Positions 1 to 8,184 of a stretch of 41,073 bases of DNA are shown here, in pieces; the first letter of the stretch is position 1, and each line of letters starts with the position of its first letter. A program made the translations under genes and the position numbers. The notes beneath the pieces were generated by a model, which did not search any database, was not told the origin of the DNA, and saw only the letters and a program-made list of their open reading frames with translations. Source of the stretch: Clostridium arbusti SL206 (GTDB lineage: Bacteria; Bacillota; Clostridia; Clostridiales; Clostridiaceae); NCBI RefSeq assembly GCF_000246895.1, contig NZ_BAEV01000025.1, positions 1-41,073 of the forward strand. The letters are read 5' to 3'.

Positions 1-11
1 ACACGTAGTAT
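1..11. other. Probable untrimmed sequencing barcode, left end
   Basis: The first 11 bases, ACACGTAGTAT, are the exact reverse complement of the last 11 bases of the window. From memory this is the Roche 454 Titanium Rapid Library tag RL2. It is most likely adapter rather than genome, so real sequence starts at base 12. Confidence 0.8.
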
Positions 12-12
12 A

Positions 13-510
13 AGACCAGATATTCAATATATATTGAGTAGTGACATCAGTATAGATAAGAAAGATTCTCATATTAATATGATATCTGCTTATGAAGATT
101 TGAATATAAAAGATATATATATTAAAGCTTTTGGTTCTACTGATATAGGCATTTCCTTTTTAGTAAAGATAGATGAAATAACTATATTTCATGCTGGTGA
201 TTTAAATTGGTGGTATTGGTTGGATGAAAACGAAGAATTTAATTCAAATATGGAAAAATCTTTTAAAGAAGAAATAAAAAAAATTAAGGGTAATTCTATA
301 GATATAGCTTTTTTTCCCGTAGATTTGCGTCTTAAGGACTATTACTCTTTAGGTGGAGAATACTTTATAAAAGAAATAGGTCCAAAACTATTTATACCAA
401 TGCATTTTAGAGAAGATTATAAGGTTACGAAACAATTTAAAGATAAAATAAAAGATAGAAATACAAGAGTTGTTGATATAACTCACAGAGGTGAAGAAAT
501 TATATATTAG
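13..510 (+). CDS. MBL-fold metallo-hydrolase, 5'-truncated
   Basis: This is the C-terminal part of a metallo-beta-lactamase-fold hydrolase. The frame is open to the contig edge, so the N-terminal half with the HxHxDH metal site is missing. What remains shows the second half of the fold: FHAGDLNWWYW near bases 187-219, where the His and Asp fit the bridging metal ligands, and IPMHF near bases 397-411, with a late metal-binding His. Related clostridial proteins are usually annotated simply as MBL-fold hydrolases with unknown substrate. A TTG at base 34 could be read as a start, but homologous sequence would continue upstream, so this is a partial gene and not a small protein. Bases 1-11 of the frame are probably barcode. 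Confidence 0.75.
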   Translation, partial: RPDIQYILSSDISIDKKDSHINMISAYEDLNIKDIYIKAFGSTDIGISFLVKIDEITIFHAGDLNWWYWLDENEEFNSNMEKSFKEEIKKIKGNSIDIAFFPVDLRLKDYYSLGGEYFIKEIGPKLFIPMHFREDYKVTKQFKDKIKDRNTRVVDITHRGEEIIY

Positions 511-629
511 TAATTTTATCTATATAATATAAAATGTTCTATTATATATTTTTATTTAAATGGGTAATCTATGAGATGTACTGGTTTGCCAGTAAAATAT
601 ACTTTATATATTAAAGGAGAAGATTACTC

Positions 630-887
630 ATGGCTAATTCATTAGAAGAAACTAGACAATTAAATCAAAAATCTGCTGCTAATAAAGGTGCTGCTAATTC
701 TAATTTGTCAAGCAATGCATCCGATTCTAATCTTGAAGAAACTAAACAATTAAATCAAGACTCTGCCATTAATAAAGGCACTACTAATTCTAATTTATCA
801 AATAGTGCATCATCAGATTCTAGTCTTGAAGAAACTAAACAGTTAAACCAAAAATCTGCTGCTAATAAAGGTATTAGTAGTAAATAA
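630..887 (+). CDS. Small repeat protein, gamma-type-like small acid-soluble spore protein
   Basis: An 85-residue, very hydrophilic protein made of three near-identical blocks at residues 4-20, 34-50 and 65-81, each of the form LEETKQLNQKSAANKG, joined by Ser/Asn/Ala linkers. The NQxSA core and the Gln/Asn-rich repeat pattern resemble gamma-type SASP (SspE) of Bacillus, which stores amino acids in the spore core. The GPR protease site of classical SspE (EFAS-like) is not visible. The start is fixed by AAAGGAGAAG at 613-622, 7-8 bases before the ATG. The gene is monocistronic and ends in a strong bidirectional terminator. It has no Cys, no aromatic residues and no signal peptide. The SASP assignment is inferred from repeat pattern and composition. 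Confidence 0.6.
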   Translation: MANSLEETRQLNQKSAANKGAANSNLSSNASDSNLEETKQLNQDSAINKGTTNSNLSNSASSDSSLEETKQLNQKSAANKGISSK

Positions 888-932
888 ATTAATATTCCCT
901 ATACTATGTATTAGTATAGGGAATATTAATTT
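886..932. terminator. Bidirectional intrinsic terminator
   Basis: A perfect 21-bp inverted repeat (886-906 with 912-932) with a 5-base loop separates two convergent genes. Its core GGGAAT is flanked by A/T runs that act as U-tracts on either strand. It contains the stop codon of the minus-strand DUF2156 gene. Confidence 0.85.
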
Positions 933-1824
933 ATTGAACTATGTATTTTTTCACAAATTCAAAAGGTTTATAGGATTGTTTAGCTTTTCTAAGTCCCTCT
1001 TTACCTAAGTCCTGTTCTCTATTAATTATATCCACGTCACTAAAACATTGCTGAACAAAGCTTCTATTTATAAATGCATACAATCCTCTAATTTCAGGGT
1101 TTGCTTTTTCAATATGAATAATTGCCATCTCATCATTCATCTTTTCTCCCATTGTAAAACCAGCTATTTTATCTTCAACATACACTGCAATACCTTCATA
1201 TTCCAATTTATTCTCGTTCTTTAGAAGTTCCTCTGTACTCTTAATTTCATATTTTAAATATTCGTCCACATCATCTCTATGACTTAGCCATTCATTTGCA
1301 GCATTCATACACTCTTCCACTGCAACTTCTCTTATATCCTTTATATGGTAATCATAATTTTTTACAAATTGATTATAATGATTTTTTTTACCATGAAGTT
1401 TTTTCCCTGACAAAGACATAAGACTACTACATGGATAAATATAATCAAAATTATCTTTGTCCTCTATTGCTACTTTATCTACTTCTACATCACAATATTC
1501 TCTTAAATCTTCTACAAATTCACTCTCCAAATCCTTAAATAAATAATCCATATTTACAGATTCTTTAATTTCTTTAAGAAGTTCAAAAATTTCTTTTAAC
1601 TGATTATTTTTATATCCAATGGGTTGCATAAAATGAGATTTACCATTAAAATCTTTCTTTTTTAATATTAGTACATCATCATATATAGCATATTCTATAC
1701 TACAGGCCTCTCTCCATATAAAAAGAGTTGTAAAAGAATATTCACAACTCTTTAAATTAAAAGGCTTCAAGTATCCATCGAATAATTCCTTATCCTCAAG
1801 ATTAAGTTTTTTAAATTGTAACAC
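931..1824 (-). CDS. DUF2156 domain protein (GNAT-fold, phosphatidylglycerol lysyltransferase C-terminal-like)
   Basis: A protein of about 297 residues covering the whole DUF2156 family length. Family hallmarks are visible: the central basic segment SGKKLHGKKNHYNQF near residues 140-154, and the C-terminal REQDLGKEGLRKAKQSYKP near residues 269-287. The family shares the acyltransferase-like fold of the catalytic domain of MprF-type aminoacyl-phosphatidylglycerol synthases, but stand-alone clostridial members have no established substrate. There is no membrane segment, so it is probably cytosolic. GTG at 1824 lies 7 bases after GGAG (1832-1835); the TTG one codon upstream is only 4 bases away, so GTG is preferred. 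It faces the spore-protein gene convergently. Confidence 0.8.
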   Translation of the reverse strand: MLQFKKLNLEDKELFDGYLKPFNLKSCEYSFTTLFIWREACSIEYAIYDDVLILKKKDFNGKSHFMQPIGYKNNQLKEIFELLKEIKESVNMDYLFKDLESEFVEDLREYCDVEVDKVAIEDKDNFDYIYPCSSLMSLSGKKLHGKKNHYNQFVKNYDYHIKDIREVAVEECMNAANEWLSHRDDVDEYLKYEIKSTEELLKNENKLEYEGIAVYVEDKIAGFTMGEKMNDEMAIIHIEKANPEIRGLYAFINRSFVQQCFSDVDIINREQDLGKEGLRKAKQSYKPFEFVKKYIVQ

Positions 1825-2065
1825 CAAATCACTCCAATTCTATAACTAGCTGAAAATAGCACATATTATCATATTATCATTTGATACCTATTCAAATTAT
1901 ACTATTTTTTAAATTACAATACAAATCATATATACAAATATAAAAAGTGCCTCAAAATAATTACATTATAAAATATGAATTATGTTAAATTTACAATAAA
2001 TTTTGTAGTTATAGAATCTTTACTTATACTTATACTTAATATAAAACACTATGAAATTTTAATTT

Positions 2066-2920
2066 TTAGTTGTGATATGTAGATACTGATACAATTATAT
2101 TTCCCAAGGAATCACAACTAGTATTAACATCATGACGTAAGTTCTGATTGTTTCCAGTTTGAAATGAATCTTTTACAAAGGACATAGTTTGTATACTAGA
2201 GTCATATTGATCTTCTGGAAATTTAAAGTTAATCTTAGTTCCCTTTGTAATATTATTCGTATCTACAACAGTATTATCAATAGTATAAGATGAATCTATC
2301 TTTTTAACTGTTGATCCATTTTGTTCCGCTGCTGACTGTATATCCTTAAAAGAATTATTATTCTTTATAGAATCATCAATATACCTTATATCTTGTATTT
2401 TATAATCTTTTATAAGCTCCGCTGCTGCTCCTATAGAGTCATTATCTGTGGTAGTTAGAATAATTCCATATAAATCTTTAATGGAATGGCCTTTTAGCGA
2501 AGTTTTTATATCTTCTGTATTTTCTGCTTTACCAGCATCAATAAGAATATTTTTCTTATTAAATTGCATTAACACACATCCATTGAGACCATTATTAATA
2601 AAACTTATATTTAATGAATTATTCTTAATAACACTATTAACAGCTTTTGTATCCACTGATTCAGTATTATTTGCAGTTGATTTATCTTCATTTTCATCCA
2701 ATTGTTGATTTTTAGAAATTGACACATCATTTTTATTTGATATGCTGCTTTCTGTATTAGTTGGTATTTTCCAAAAACCTATAAATCCTATGATAAAAGC
2801 AATAACTACTCCTATAAAATAAAATTTTACTTTACCATTTCTCTTTCCAATTGAACTTATACCCATAGTCATAAAAAACACTACCAATGAAATTCCAAGT
2901 ACTAATAATAATATTTCCAT
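2066..2920 (-). CDS. Membrane-anchored protein with degenerate ComEC-like MBL domain
   Basis: A 284-residue protein with two N-terminal hydrophobic segments (about residues 2-20 and 31-50), a Ser/Asn/Lys-rich linker, then a domain resembling the C-terminal MBL domain of ComEC. FINNGLNGCVLMQFNKKNILIDAG matches the usual start of that domain (written here only to name the region; key residues are IDAG). Where catalytic members have THxDxDH, this one has TTTDNDSIGAA, so the metal-binding histidines are missing. The domain may be structural or ligand-binding. ATG at 2920 has AAAGGATG about 10 bases upstream; an in-frame ATG 15 codons earlier lacks a comparable site. It follows the SDR gene by 100 bases in the same direction. 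Function unknown. Confidence 0.6.
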   Translation of the reverse strand: MEILLLVLGISLVVFFMTMGISSIGKRNGKVKFYFIGVVIAFIIGFIGFWKIPTNTESSISNKNDVSISKNQQLDENEDKSTANNTESVDTKAVNSVIKNNSLNISFINNGLNGCVLMQFNKKNILIDAGKAENTEDIKTSLKGHSIKDLYGIILTTTDNDSIGAAAELIKDYKIQDIRYIDDSIKNNNSFKDIQSAAEQNGSTVKKIDSSYTIDNTVVDTNNITKGTKINFKFPEDQYDSSIQTMSFVKDSFQTGNNQNLRHDVNTSCDSLGNIIVSVSTYHN

Positions 2921-3019
2921 AAACAAATCACATCCTTTCAATTCGTTCATTAAAAATATTGACAAATTAGCATCTAAATATTCACATATATATAAACTTA
3001 TATATTTAATTTTTTAGTA

Positions 3020-3766
3020 TTATATCATACCACCATCTGCAGTTATAATCTGTGAAGTTATGTAACTTGCATTATCACTGGCAAGAAATGCTGCTAACTT
3101 TCCAATTTCATCACTTCTTCCAAATCTCATCATTGGAATTTCCTCTTCCATATTTTTTATATTTTCTTCACTAAACATACTATTCATCTTAGTATCTATA
3201 ACTCCAGGTGATATGGCATTCACCCTTATATTTGATGGCGCAAGTTCCTTACCGAGAGCTTTAGTAAATGAGTTGATTGCACCTTTAGATGCAGAATATA
3301 ACACCTCACAAGAAGCTCCCACATTTCCCCATATAGATGAAATGTTTATTATGCATCCAGTCTTTCTTTCTATCATATACCTCACTGCAGCATTAGTACA
3401 ATTAAAAACAGACTTGAAATTTGAATTGAAAGTTTCATTATAATCTAATTCGCACTGATCCATAAATAATCCTATTTTTGATATTCCAGCATTATTAACT
3501 AGAATATCTATCTTACCAAAATGATTAACTACATCTTCCACCATAGCTTTTGCATCATTAAAATTTCTAATATCTACTTTATAAGCCTTTGCATAGATTC
3601 CCTCATTATTTAAAAGTTCTAGAGTTTCTTTTGCTCCATTATCATCTTTTAAATAATTTATAGCTATTGATGCACCTTCCTTAGCCATCTCTATAGCTAT
3701 ATGCCTTCCTATACCTCTAGAAGAACCTGTTACAAGTGCAACTTTTCCACTTAAAATATTACTCAA
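3020..3766 (-). CDS. ymfI: SDR oxidoreductase, probable elongation factor P 5-aminopentanone reductase
   Basis: A classical short-chain dehydrogenase of 248 residues. It has the NAD(P) motif GSSRGIG (about 14-20), NNAG (91-94) and the catalytic Ser144-Tyr157-Lys161 set in SSIWGNVGASCEVLYSASK. The segment GASCEVLYS is, as I remember it, characteristic of YmfI, which reduces the 5-aminopentanone group on the modified lysine of EF-P in Firmicutes; generic FabG proteins differ there. TTG at 3766 is preferred because AAAGGGAG lies 7 bases upstream; GTG at 3784 would overlap that site. It lies 40 bases after rodA and is probably cotranscribed. An alternative is an uncharacterised FabG-like reductase. 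Confidence 0.7.
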   Translation of the reverse strand: MSNILSGKVALVTGSSRGIGRHIAIEMAKEGASIAINYLKDDNGAKETLELLNNEGIYAKAYKVDIRNFNDAKAMVEDVVNHFGKIDILVNNAGISKIGLFMDQCELDYNETFNSNFKSVFNCTNAAVRYMIERKTGCIINISSIWGNVGASCEVLYSASKGAINSFTKALGKELAPSNIRVNAISPGVIDTKMNSMFSEENIKNMEEEIPMMRFGRSDEIGKLAAFLASDNASYITSQIITADGGMI

Positions 3767-3806
3767 TTGTATACTCCCTTTCACAAATCAACCAAATAAT
3801 CTATAG

Positions 3807-4910
3807 CTAAAAGTTTATTTTTTTCTTTCTCATGCCTACATTTAATACCAATGCTAATGCCATGAAGTTTGCTATTATAGAACTTCCTCCTGCACTCATA
3901 AGTGGAAGTGTTATTCCAGATATAGGAGCAAGTCCTATTGTCATAGCTACGTTCTGATATATTGAAAATGTTAAACCTGCAAAAGTTCCAATGCAAATTA
4001 GTTTTCCCAAAATATCTTTAGAATTTTTAGCTATTTTTATAATTCTATAAAGCACTATGGCATATAGACATAAGAGTGCAATAGAACCAATCAATCCCCA
4101 TTGTTCTCCTACTGCTGCAAATATAAAATCTGTATGTGCCTCTGGAACATATCCTCCAGATACTTGAGTCCCATGTAAGAATCCTTTACCCAAAAGCCCT
4201 CCAGATCCTATACCTATTTTAGAATTGGTGAGTTGATAACCTGTACTCTGCTGTGTAGTTTCAGGATGTAAAAATGAAGTTATTCTTGCCATCTGATAAG
4301 CTTTTAAAATATGTGCCTTCCATACTATTATACAGGCAGGTATAACTAAAGCTATTGCTCCAAATATTATTTTTAAATTAAGTCCTGATATAAAAAGTAT
4401 ACCAAAAGCTATACAAAGGCATATTATTGCCATCCCTAAATTAGGTTGTTTAATTATCATTATTGTTGGTATAGCTGTATAAAATAATATTTTCAAAAGA
4501 TTTTTGGGTTCATTTACATTACCTTCCATATCATTTATTTTCTTTGCAAGAATTAGAGCCAATGCCATTCTAAAAAACTCTGCCGGTTCAATAGAAGGTA
4601 AAGGTCCTAATTTAAGCCAAGAATTAGCCCCTTTAACAGCCATATTTTGTATGTCTGTAGCTAATAACAAAGCTATACCAATCCAATATATAACCTCTGA
4701 AAAATTACTCATTACATTATAATCAATTAATAATAAAATATAACAAATCATCATTGAAATAATTATAAATATAATTTGTGTTCTCAAATAAGAAATACCA
4801 GCAGCACTATATATATTCATAACCCCAAAAAATGAAATAAAAAGTGCTGTAATGATTAAGGGAATATCTAATTGTCTTAATAATCTACTGTCTATAATCC
4901 ACTTTTTCAA
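3807..4910 (-). CDS. rodA: Rod shape-determining glycosyltransferase RodA (copy 1)
   Basis: A 367-residue SEDS-family peptidoglycan polymerase. Multiple hydrophobic segments fit a polytopic inner-membrane protein. SEDS signatures are GANSWLKLG (94-102), PNLG (156-159), STGYQ (222-226), PEAHTDFIF (256-264, with the conserved Asp261) and GEQWG (268-272). It polymerises lipid II glycan strands, working with a class B penicillin-binding protein in cell elongation. The start is TTG with GGAGG 8 bases upstream. A second, closely similar gene lies immediately upstream. The short length and absence of FtsW/SpoVE-specific ends favour RodA, but the sporulation or division role of each copy cannot be told from sequence. 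Confidence 0.88.
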   Translation of the reverse strand: MKKWIIDSRLLRQLDIPLIITALFISFFGVMNIYSAAGISYLRTQIIFIIISMMICYILLLIDYNVMSNFSEVIYWIGIALLLATDIQNMAVKGANSWLKLGPLPSIEPAEFFRMALALILAKKINDMEGNVNEPKNLLKILFYTAIPTIMIIKQPNLGMAIICLCIAFGILFISGLNLKIIFGAIALVIPACIIVWKAHILKAYQMARITSFLHPETTQQSTGYQLTNSKIGIGSGGLLGKGFLHGTQVSGGYVPEAHTDFIFAAVGEQWGLIGSIALLCLYAIVLYRIIKIAKNSKDILGKLICIGTFAGLTFSIYQNVAMTIGLAPISGITLPLMSAGGSSIIANFMALALVLNVGMRKKKINF

Positions 4911-4947
4911 CCTTCAGACCTCCAAACAAAAAATTTATTCTATATTC

Positions 4948-4977
4948 ATTATCTACAAAAATCATCTCATTTGTCAA
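4948..4977 (-). promoter_or_regulatory. Promoter of rodA copy 1
   Basis: On the minus strand TTGACA (4972-4977) and GATAAT (4948-4953) are separated by 18 bases. The same arrangement is conserved before the second rodA copy. Apart from this promoter, repeat A, hairpin 5226-5265 and the short element at 5298-5352, I see nothing in 4911-5368. Confidence 0.65.
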
Positions 4978-5055
4978 TTAATAAATATTTATATTTATTA
5001 TGGAAGAGTACTCCTTATATTAAGAATATAAATTTTAATCCTATTTTTATTCTTA

Positions 5056-5215
5056 AGGCATGTGAAAATAAATAACAAGTCAAAGATGCGACGTCTATTT
5101 TGAATTATACAAGGAAACAGGTTCTGCTGATAGTGGCGCTATCAGAGGGTTCTGCTGACGCAGTGGAATTCAAAATAGGCTAGCATACTGACTAGTTATT
5201 TATTTGAATGTGCCT
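5056..5215 (+). repeat. 160-bp hairpin repeat, copy A
   Basis: An imperfect palindrome bounded by AGGCA...TGCCT. Outer arms 5056-5076 and 5195-5215 pair, with two G.U wobbles and a tandem G.A mismatch. CTATTTTGAATT (5095-5106) pairs perfectly with AATTCAAAATAG (5168-5179). The tip holds CTGATAG/CTATCAG and CTGC/GCAG hairpins. No ORF. Related to copies at 6593, 13690 and 36454. Confidence 0.9.
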
Positions 5216-5225
5216 AATATAAAAT

Positions 5226-5265
5226 AGGATTTAGTAATTAACAAATACATCAATTACTAAATCCT
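5226..5265 (-). terminator. Probable terminator after rodA copy 2
   Basis: A perfect 14-bp stem (AGGATTTAGTAATT, 5226-5239, with 5252-5265) and 12-base loop. On the minus strand it is followed by the U-rich ATTTTATATT. It lies downstream of rodA copy 2 and of the short repeat. Confidence 0.55.
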
Positions 5266-5297
5266 CACTAAAAGTATTGTAAACTCTACAAATATTT

Positions 5298-5352
5298 TAG
5301 GCATGTGAAGAAAATAACTAGTATGTATTCTAGTCTATCTTTTTCACATGCC
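5298..5352. repeat. Short derivative of the hairpin repeat (E)
   Basis: A 55-bp palindrome starting AGGCATGTGAA and ending TTCACATGCCT, 16 bases beyond the rodA copy 2 stop. Both ends are the left-end type of the long repeat, so it is not a simple internal deletion. It could also act as a 3' hairpin for the rodA mRNA. Confidence 0.7.
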
Positions 5353-5368
5353 TTATCATTATGTACTA

Positions 5369-6484
5369 CTAAAAGTTTATTTTTTTCTTTCTCATACCTA
5401 CATTTAGTACTAAAGCTAAGGCCATGAAGTTTGCTATTATAGAACTTCCTCCTGCACTCATAAGTGGAAGTGTTATTCCAGATATAGGAGCAAGTCCTAT
5501 TGTCATAGCTATGTTCTGATATATTGAAAAAGTTAAACCTCCAAAAGTTCCAACACAAATAAGTTTTCCCAAAATGTCTTTAGAATTTTTAGCTATTTTT
5601 ATAATTCTATAGAGTACTATGCCATATAAAAGTAGTAGCCCAACAGCACCCAATAGTCCCCATTCTTCACCTACTGCTGCAAATACAAAGTCCGTATGAG
5701 CTTCTGGGACATATCCTCCTGATATTTGAGTTCCATGTAAAAATCCCTTTCCGAAAATTCCACCAGAACCTATACCAATCTTAGAATTAAGAAGTTGATA
5801 TCCCGTGCTTTGCTGAGTAGCCTCAGGGTTTAAAAAGGAGGTTACTCTTGCCATCTGATAAGGCTTTAAAACATTACTTTCCCATATAATTATACAAGTA
5901 GGTATAATTAAAGCTATTGTTCCAAATATTATCTTTAAATTAAGTCCTGATATAAATAATATACAAAAAGATATACAAAGACATATTATAGCCATTCCCA
6001 AATTAGGTTGCTTAATTATCATTGCTGCTGGTATGGCGGTATAAAGTATTAACTTCAAAAGATTTTTGGGATCATTTACATTTCCCTCCATGTTACTTAT
6101 TTTCTTTGCAAGAATCAAAGCCAATGCCATTCTAAAGAATTCTGCTGGTTCAATAGAAGGCAATGGTCCTAATTTAAGCCAAGAATTAGCCCCTTTAACA
6201 TGCATATTTTGTAAATCTGTAGCTAGCAGTAACGCTACACCAATCCAATATATAACTTCTGAAAAATTGCTCATTATATTATAATCAATTAATAATATAA
6301 TATAGCAAGCAACTAAAGCTATACATATAAATAAAGCCTGTGTTCTCAAATAATAAGTACCAGAAGAAGAGTTAGTTGCACTATATATATTCATAACCCC
6401 AAAAATGGCAATGACAAGTGCTGTAATAATTAAAGGAATATCTAATTGTTTTAATAATCGGCTATCTATAATCCACTTTTTCAA
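5369..6484 (-). CDS. rodA: Rod shape-determining glycosyltransferase RodA (copy 2)
   Basis: A 371-residue SEDS protein nearly colinear with the adjacent copy 1. It has the same signatures (GANSWLKLG, PNLG, PEAHTDFVF, GEEWG) and the same C-terminal KKKINF. Differences cluster in the first 60 residues, where copy 2 has an extra short NSSSGT insertion after YSAT, and in variable loops. The start is TTG at 6484, 8 bases after GGAGG; a TTG five codons earlier would overlap that site. It has its own promoter and downstream hairpins, so it is an independent transcription unit. Many substitutions between the copies show the duplication is not recent. Role as in copy 1: glycan polymerisation at the membrane. 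Confidence 0.88.
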   Translation of the reverse strand: MKKWIIDSRLLKQLDIPLIITALVIAIFGVMNIYSATNSSSGTYYLRTQALFICIALVACYIILLIDYNIMSNFSEVIYWIGVALLLATDLQNMHVKGANSWLKLGPLPSIEPAEFFRMALALILAKKISNMEGNVNDPKNLLKLILYTAIPAAMIIKQPNLGMAIICLCISFCILFISGLNLKIIFGTIALIIPTCIIIWESNVLKPYQMARVTSFLNPEATQQSTGYQLLNSKIGIGSGGIFGKGFLHGTQISGGYVPEAHTDFVFAAVGEEWGLLGAVGLLLLYGIVLYRIIKIAKNSKDILGKLICVGTFGGLTFSIYQNIAMTIGLAPISGITLPLMSAGGSSIIANFMALALVLNVGMRKKKINF

Positions 6485-6519
6485 ATAATAAACCTCCAAA
6501 CAAAAATTTATGATATCTT

Positions 6520-6549
6520 ATTATCCATAAAAATCATATTAGTTGTCAA
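6520..6549 (-). promoter_or_regulatory. Promoter of rodA copy 2
   Basis: On the minus strand TTGACA (6544-6549) and GATAAT (6520-6525) are 18 bases apart, matching the promoter of copy 1 in both elements and spacing. Confidence 0.65.
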
Positions 6550-6592
6550 TTAACAAACAATTAATTTTATATGCATTTTATTAATTTTGTTT

Positions 6593-6752
6593 AGGCATGT
6601 GAAAATAAATAACAAGTCAAAGATGCGACGTATATTTTGAATTATACAAGGAAACAGGTTCTGATGATAGTGGTGCTATCAGAAGGTTCTGTTAACGTAG
6701 TATAATTCATAATAGACTAGTATACTGACTAGTTATTTATTTGAACATGCCT
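6593..6752 (+). repeat. 160-bp hairpin repeat, copy B
   Basis: Same length and orientation as copy A, and about nine in ten bases identical by eye. The outer arms AGGCATGT/ACATGCCT are fully complementary, then the tandem G.A mismatch, then AAATAAATAAC/GTTATTTATTT. The right inner arm has decayed slightly (ATTCATAATAG). It lies upstream of rodA copy 2, about 45 bases beyond the -35. Confidence 0.9.
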
Positions 6753-6760
6753 TATAGACT

Positions 6761-6817
6761 AAAAAATTATAAAGGGCTATAAATTCTTCTAGATATAATA
6801 GAACAACTTAGCCCTTT
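6761..6817 (-). terminator. Terminator of the DUF3892-like gene
   Basis: On the minus strand AAAGGGCTA (6809-6817) pairs with TAGCCCTTT (6771-6779). An inner GTTCTA/TAGAAG stem extends it, and ATAATTTTTT follows. Confidence 0.7.
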
Positions 6818-6857
6818 TAATAAAATAAAACTTTCAGTTTATTTACAAATGGATTGA

Positions 6858-7115
6858 TTAATAAAAATCTTTATTATTTCTAGATGCATTTATTAAAAAA
6901 TCATCATTAGAATCTTCTGAACTACTTCCCAAATATTCATTTCCTTCATCATCAGATTTAACTGTTACTCCACTAATCAATCCTTGTGACGCCATACTTA
7001 CTGCTTCTTCCTTCATTATTATTTCATCGTTTTCAAGTCTATAGGCAATTATATCATCATTATTATTCTTAATTACTTTTTGTATTATATGTGAATTTCT
7101 AAATCCCAATTGCAT
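6858..7115 (-). CDS. DUF3892-like small protein
   Basis: An 85-residue acidic protein. The pattern I-x-K-V, then DDIIAYRLENDEIIMKEEA, then SQGLISGVTVKSDDEGNEYL matches the DUF3892 layout: a short strand, an (I/V)xEA helix, a G-(L/I)-I-x-G-V turn, then G-x-x-YL. The function of the family is unknown. ATG at 7115 is set by AAGGAGGAG 5-6 bases upstream; the frame is open 16 codons further but without a ribosome site. It is monocistronic, with its own terminator downstream and the trmB terminator region upstream. Confidence 0.6.
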   Translation of the reverse strand: MQLGFRNSHIIQKVIKNNNDDIIAYRLENDEIIMKEEAVSMASQGLISGVTVKSDDEGNEYLGSSSEDSNDDFLINASRNNKDFY

Positions 7116-7244
7116 AAAACTCCTCCTTATATCAATAACAAAATCACAAATAAGCAGTACCATTTACTTATATATATGTTTCCCATATTTATATTAATTA
7201 TACTATTAGACATATTAAGGCATATGAAAATAGTTTATATTTTA

Positions 7245-7880
7245 CTATTTTAATTTAGACCTTAAAAACATAATCTTCATTCCAAGACTAACAAATTTAT
7301 TCTCATATTCCGTTACTGTGTTGAACTCAAAACCACTACTATGCAAATCATAAGTATGGAACAGTAATTCAAATCCAGACTCAACCATATAATCTAAAGA
7401 TGCATCAAACAATTCTCTATTGTCTGTCTTAAACCATATTTCTGTTCCCGGTTTTATAAATTGTTTATATCTTTCTAAAAACCTTGTATGCGTAAGTCTT
7501 CTTTTATTATGCCTATCCTTAGGCCATGGATTACAAAAATTAATATATATTCTACTTATTTCATTTTTATCAAAAATTTCAGTAATAAAAGCTATTTCTA
7601 AAGGAATTATTCTTACATTTGTAAGTTCTGCTTCCTTTACTTTTCTAAGTACATATACAAGCACTTCATCTTTTAAATCTATTGCTATATAATTTTTATC
7701 CGGATTATCTATTGCTTTCTTAGTTACAAATTCACCTCTACCACAACCAAGTTCTAAATATATTTCATTATCATTATTAAATACATCTTTCCATTTGCCT
7801 TTATATTCTCTAGGCTCTGTTATAACTAAAGGGCTTTCTTCCATTTCTGGTCTTGCCCACCATTTTTTTCTAAGTCGCAT
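7245..7880 (-). CDS. trmB: tRNA (guanine-N7-)-methyltransferase
   Basis: A 211-residue TrmB, which methylates G46 in the variable loop of many tRNAs using S-adenosylmethionine. Seen: N-terminal [13 protein letters not shown] typical of clostridial TrmB, the SAM-binding [10 protein letters not shown] (about 42-51), and the family signature [17 protein letters not shown] (114-130), with Asp and Arg residues for guanosine and phosphate contacts. ATG at 7880 follows GGAGGAG. Upstream codons in frame lack a ribosome site. A short inverted repeat just past the stop (AAAATAGT/ACTATTTT) may end the transcript. The protein is cytosolic. Confidence 0.93.
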   Translation of the reverse strand: MRLRKKWWARPEMEESPLVITEPREYKGKWKDVFNNDNEIYLELGCGRGEFVTKKAIDNPDKNYIAIDLKDEVLVYVLRKVKEAELTNVRIIPLEIAFITEIFDKNEISRIYINFCNPWPKDRHNKRRLTHTRFLERYKQFIKPGTEIWFKTDNRELFDASLDYMVESGFELLFHTYDLHSSGFEFNTVTEYENKFVSLGMKIMFLRSKLK

Positions 7881-8001
7881 TGTTTCTCCTCCGTTAATCA
7901 TATTAAGTATATTCAAATAAATAACCTGTTTTAAGCACTATTATCTTTATGTAAATTAGTTAAATCAACATTCCTTTATAATACTGATTAAAAATAAACA
8001 G

Positions 8002-8054
8002 ACTTCTTAGATTCAAAGAGAGTAAAAGTAAAACTCTCCTTGAATCTAAGAAGT
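8002..8054 (-). terminator. Long hairpin, probable terminator
   Basis: A 22-bp stem with one mismatch (8002-8023 with 8033-8054) and a 9-base loop. Read on the minus strand it is followed by CTGTTTATTTTT. It lies between the site-2 protease gene and trmB. Elsewhere in 7881-8371 I see only the structured element at 8185-8361. Confidence 0.55.
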
Positions 8055-8184
8055 AGTTATGGACATACTAGTATTATTCTAAGCTTAAAACTAAAGTATT
8101 CTCATATTCAATCATACAAATCAGTAATTTTAAAACACATCCATTACATTTTCTGTATTTCCTGGGTAATTTAATTATATTGAA

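Noticed and set aside
540-629. Forespore sigma promoter upstream of the spore-protein gene
   Set aside because: Several weak matches, none with convincing -35 and -10 spacing; TACTGG/CCAGTA at 579-594 is only a 6-bp palindrome.
5118-5160. Direct repeat GGTTCTGCTGA twice within the hairpin element, possible CRISPR-like unit
   Set aside because: Only two units with a short spacer that forms a hairpin; no array and no cas genes in the window.
7218-7232. AGGCATATGAAAATA as a further copy of the hairpin repeat
   Set aside because: Only the first 15 bases match and no partner arm is present; at best a fragment, so not listed as a repeat.
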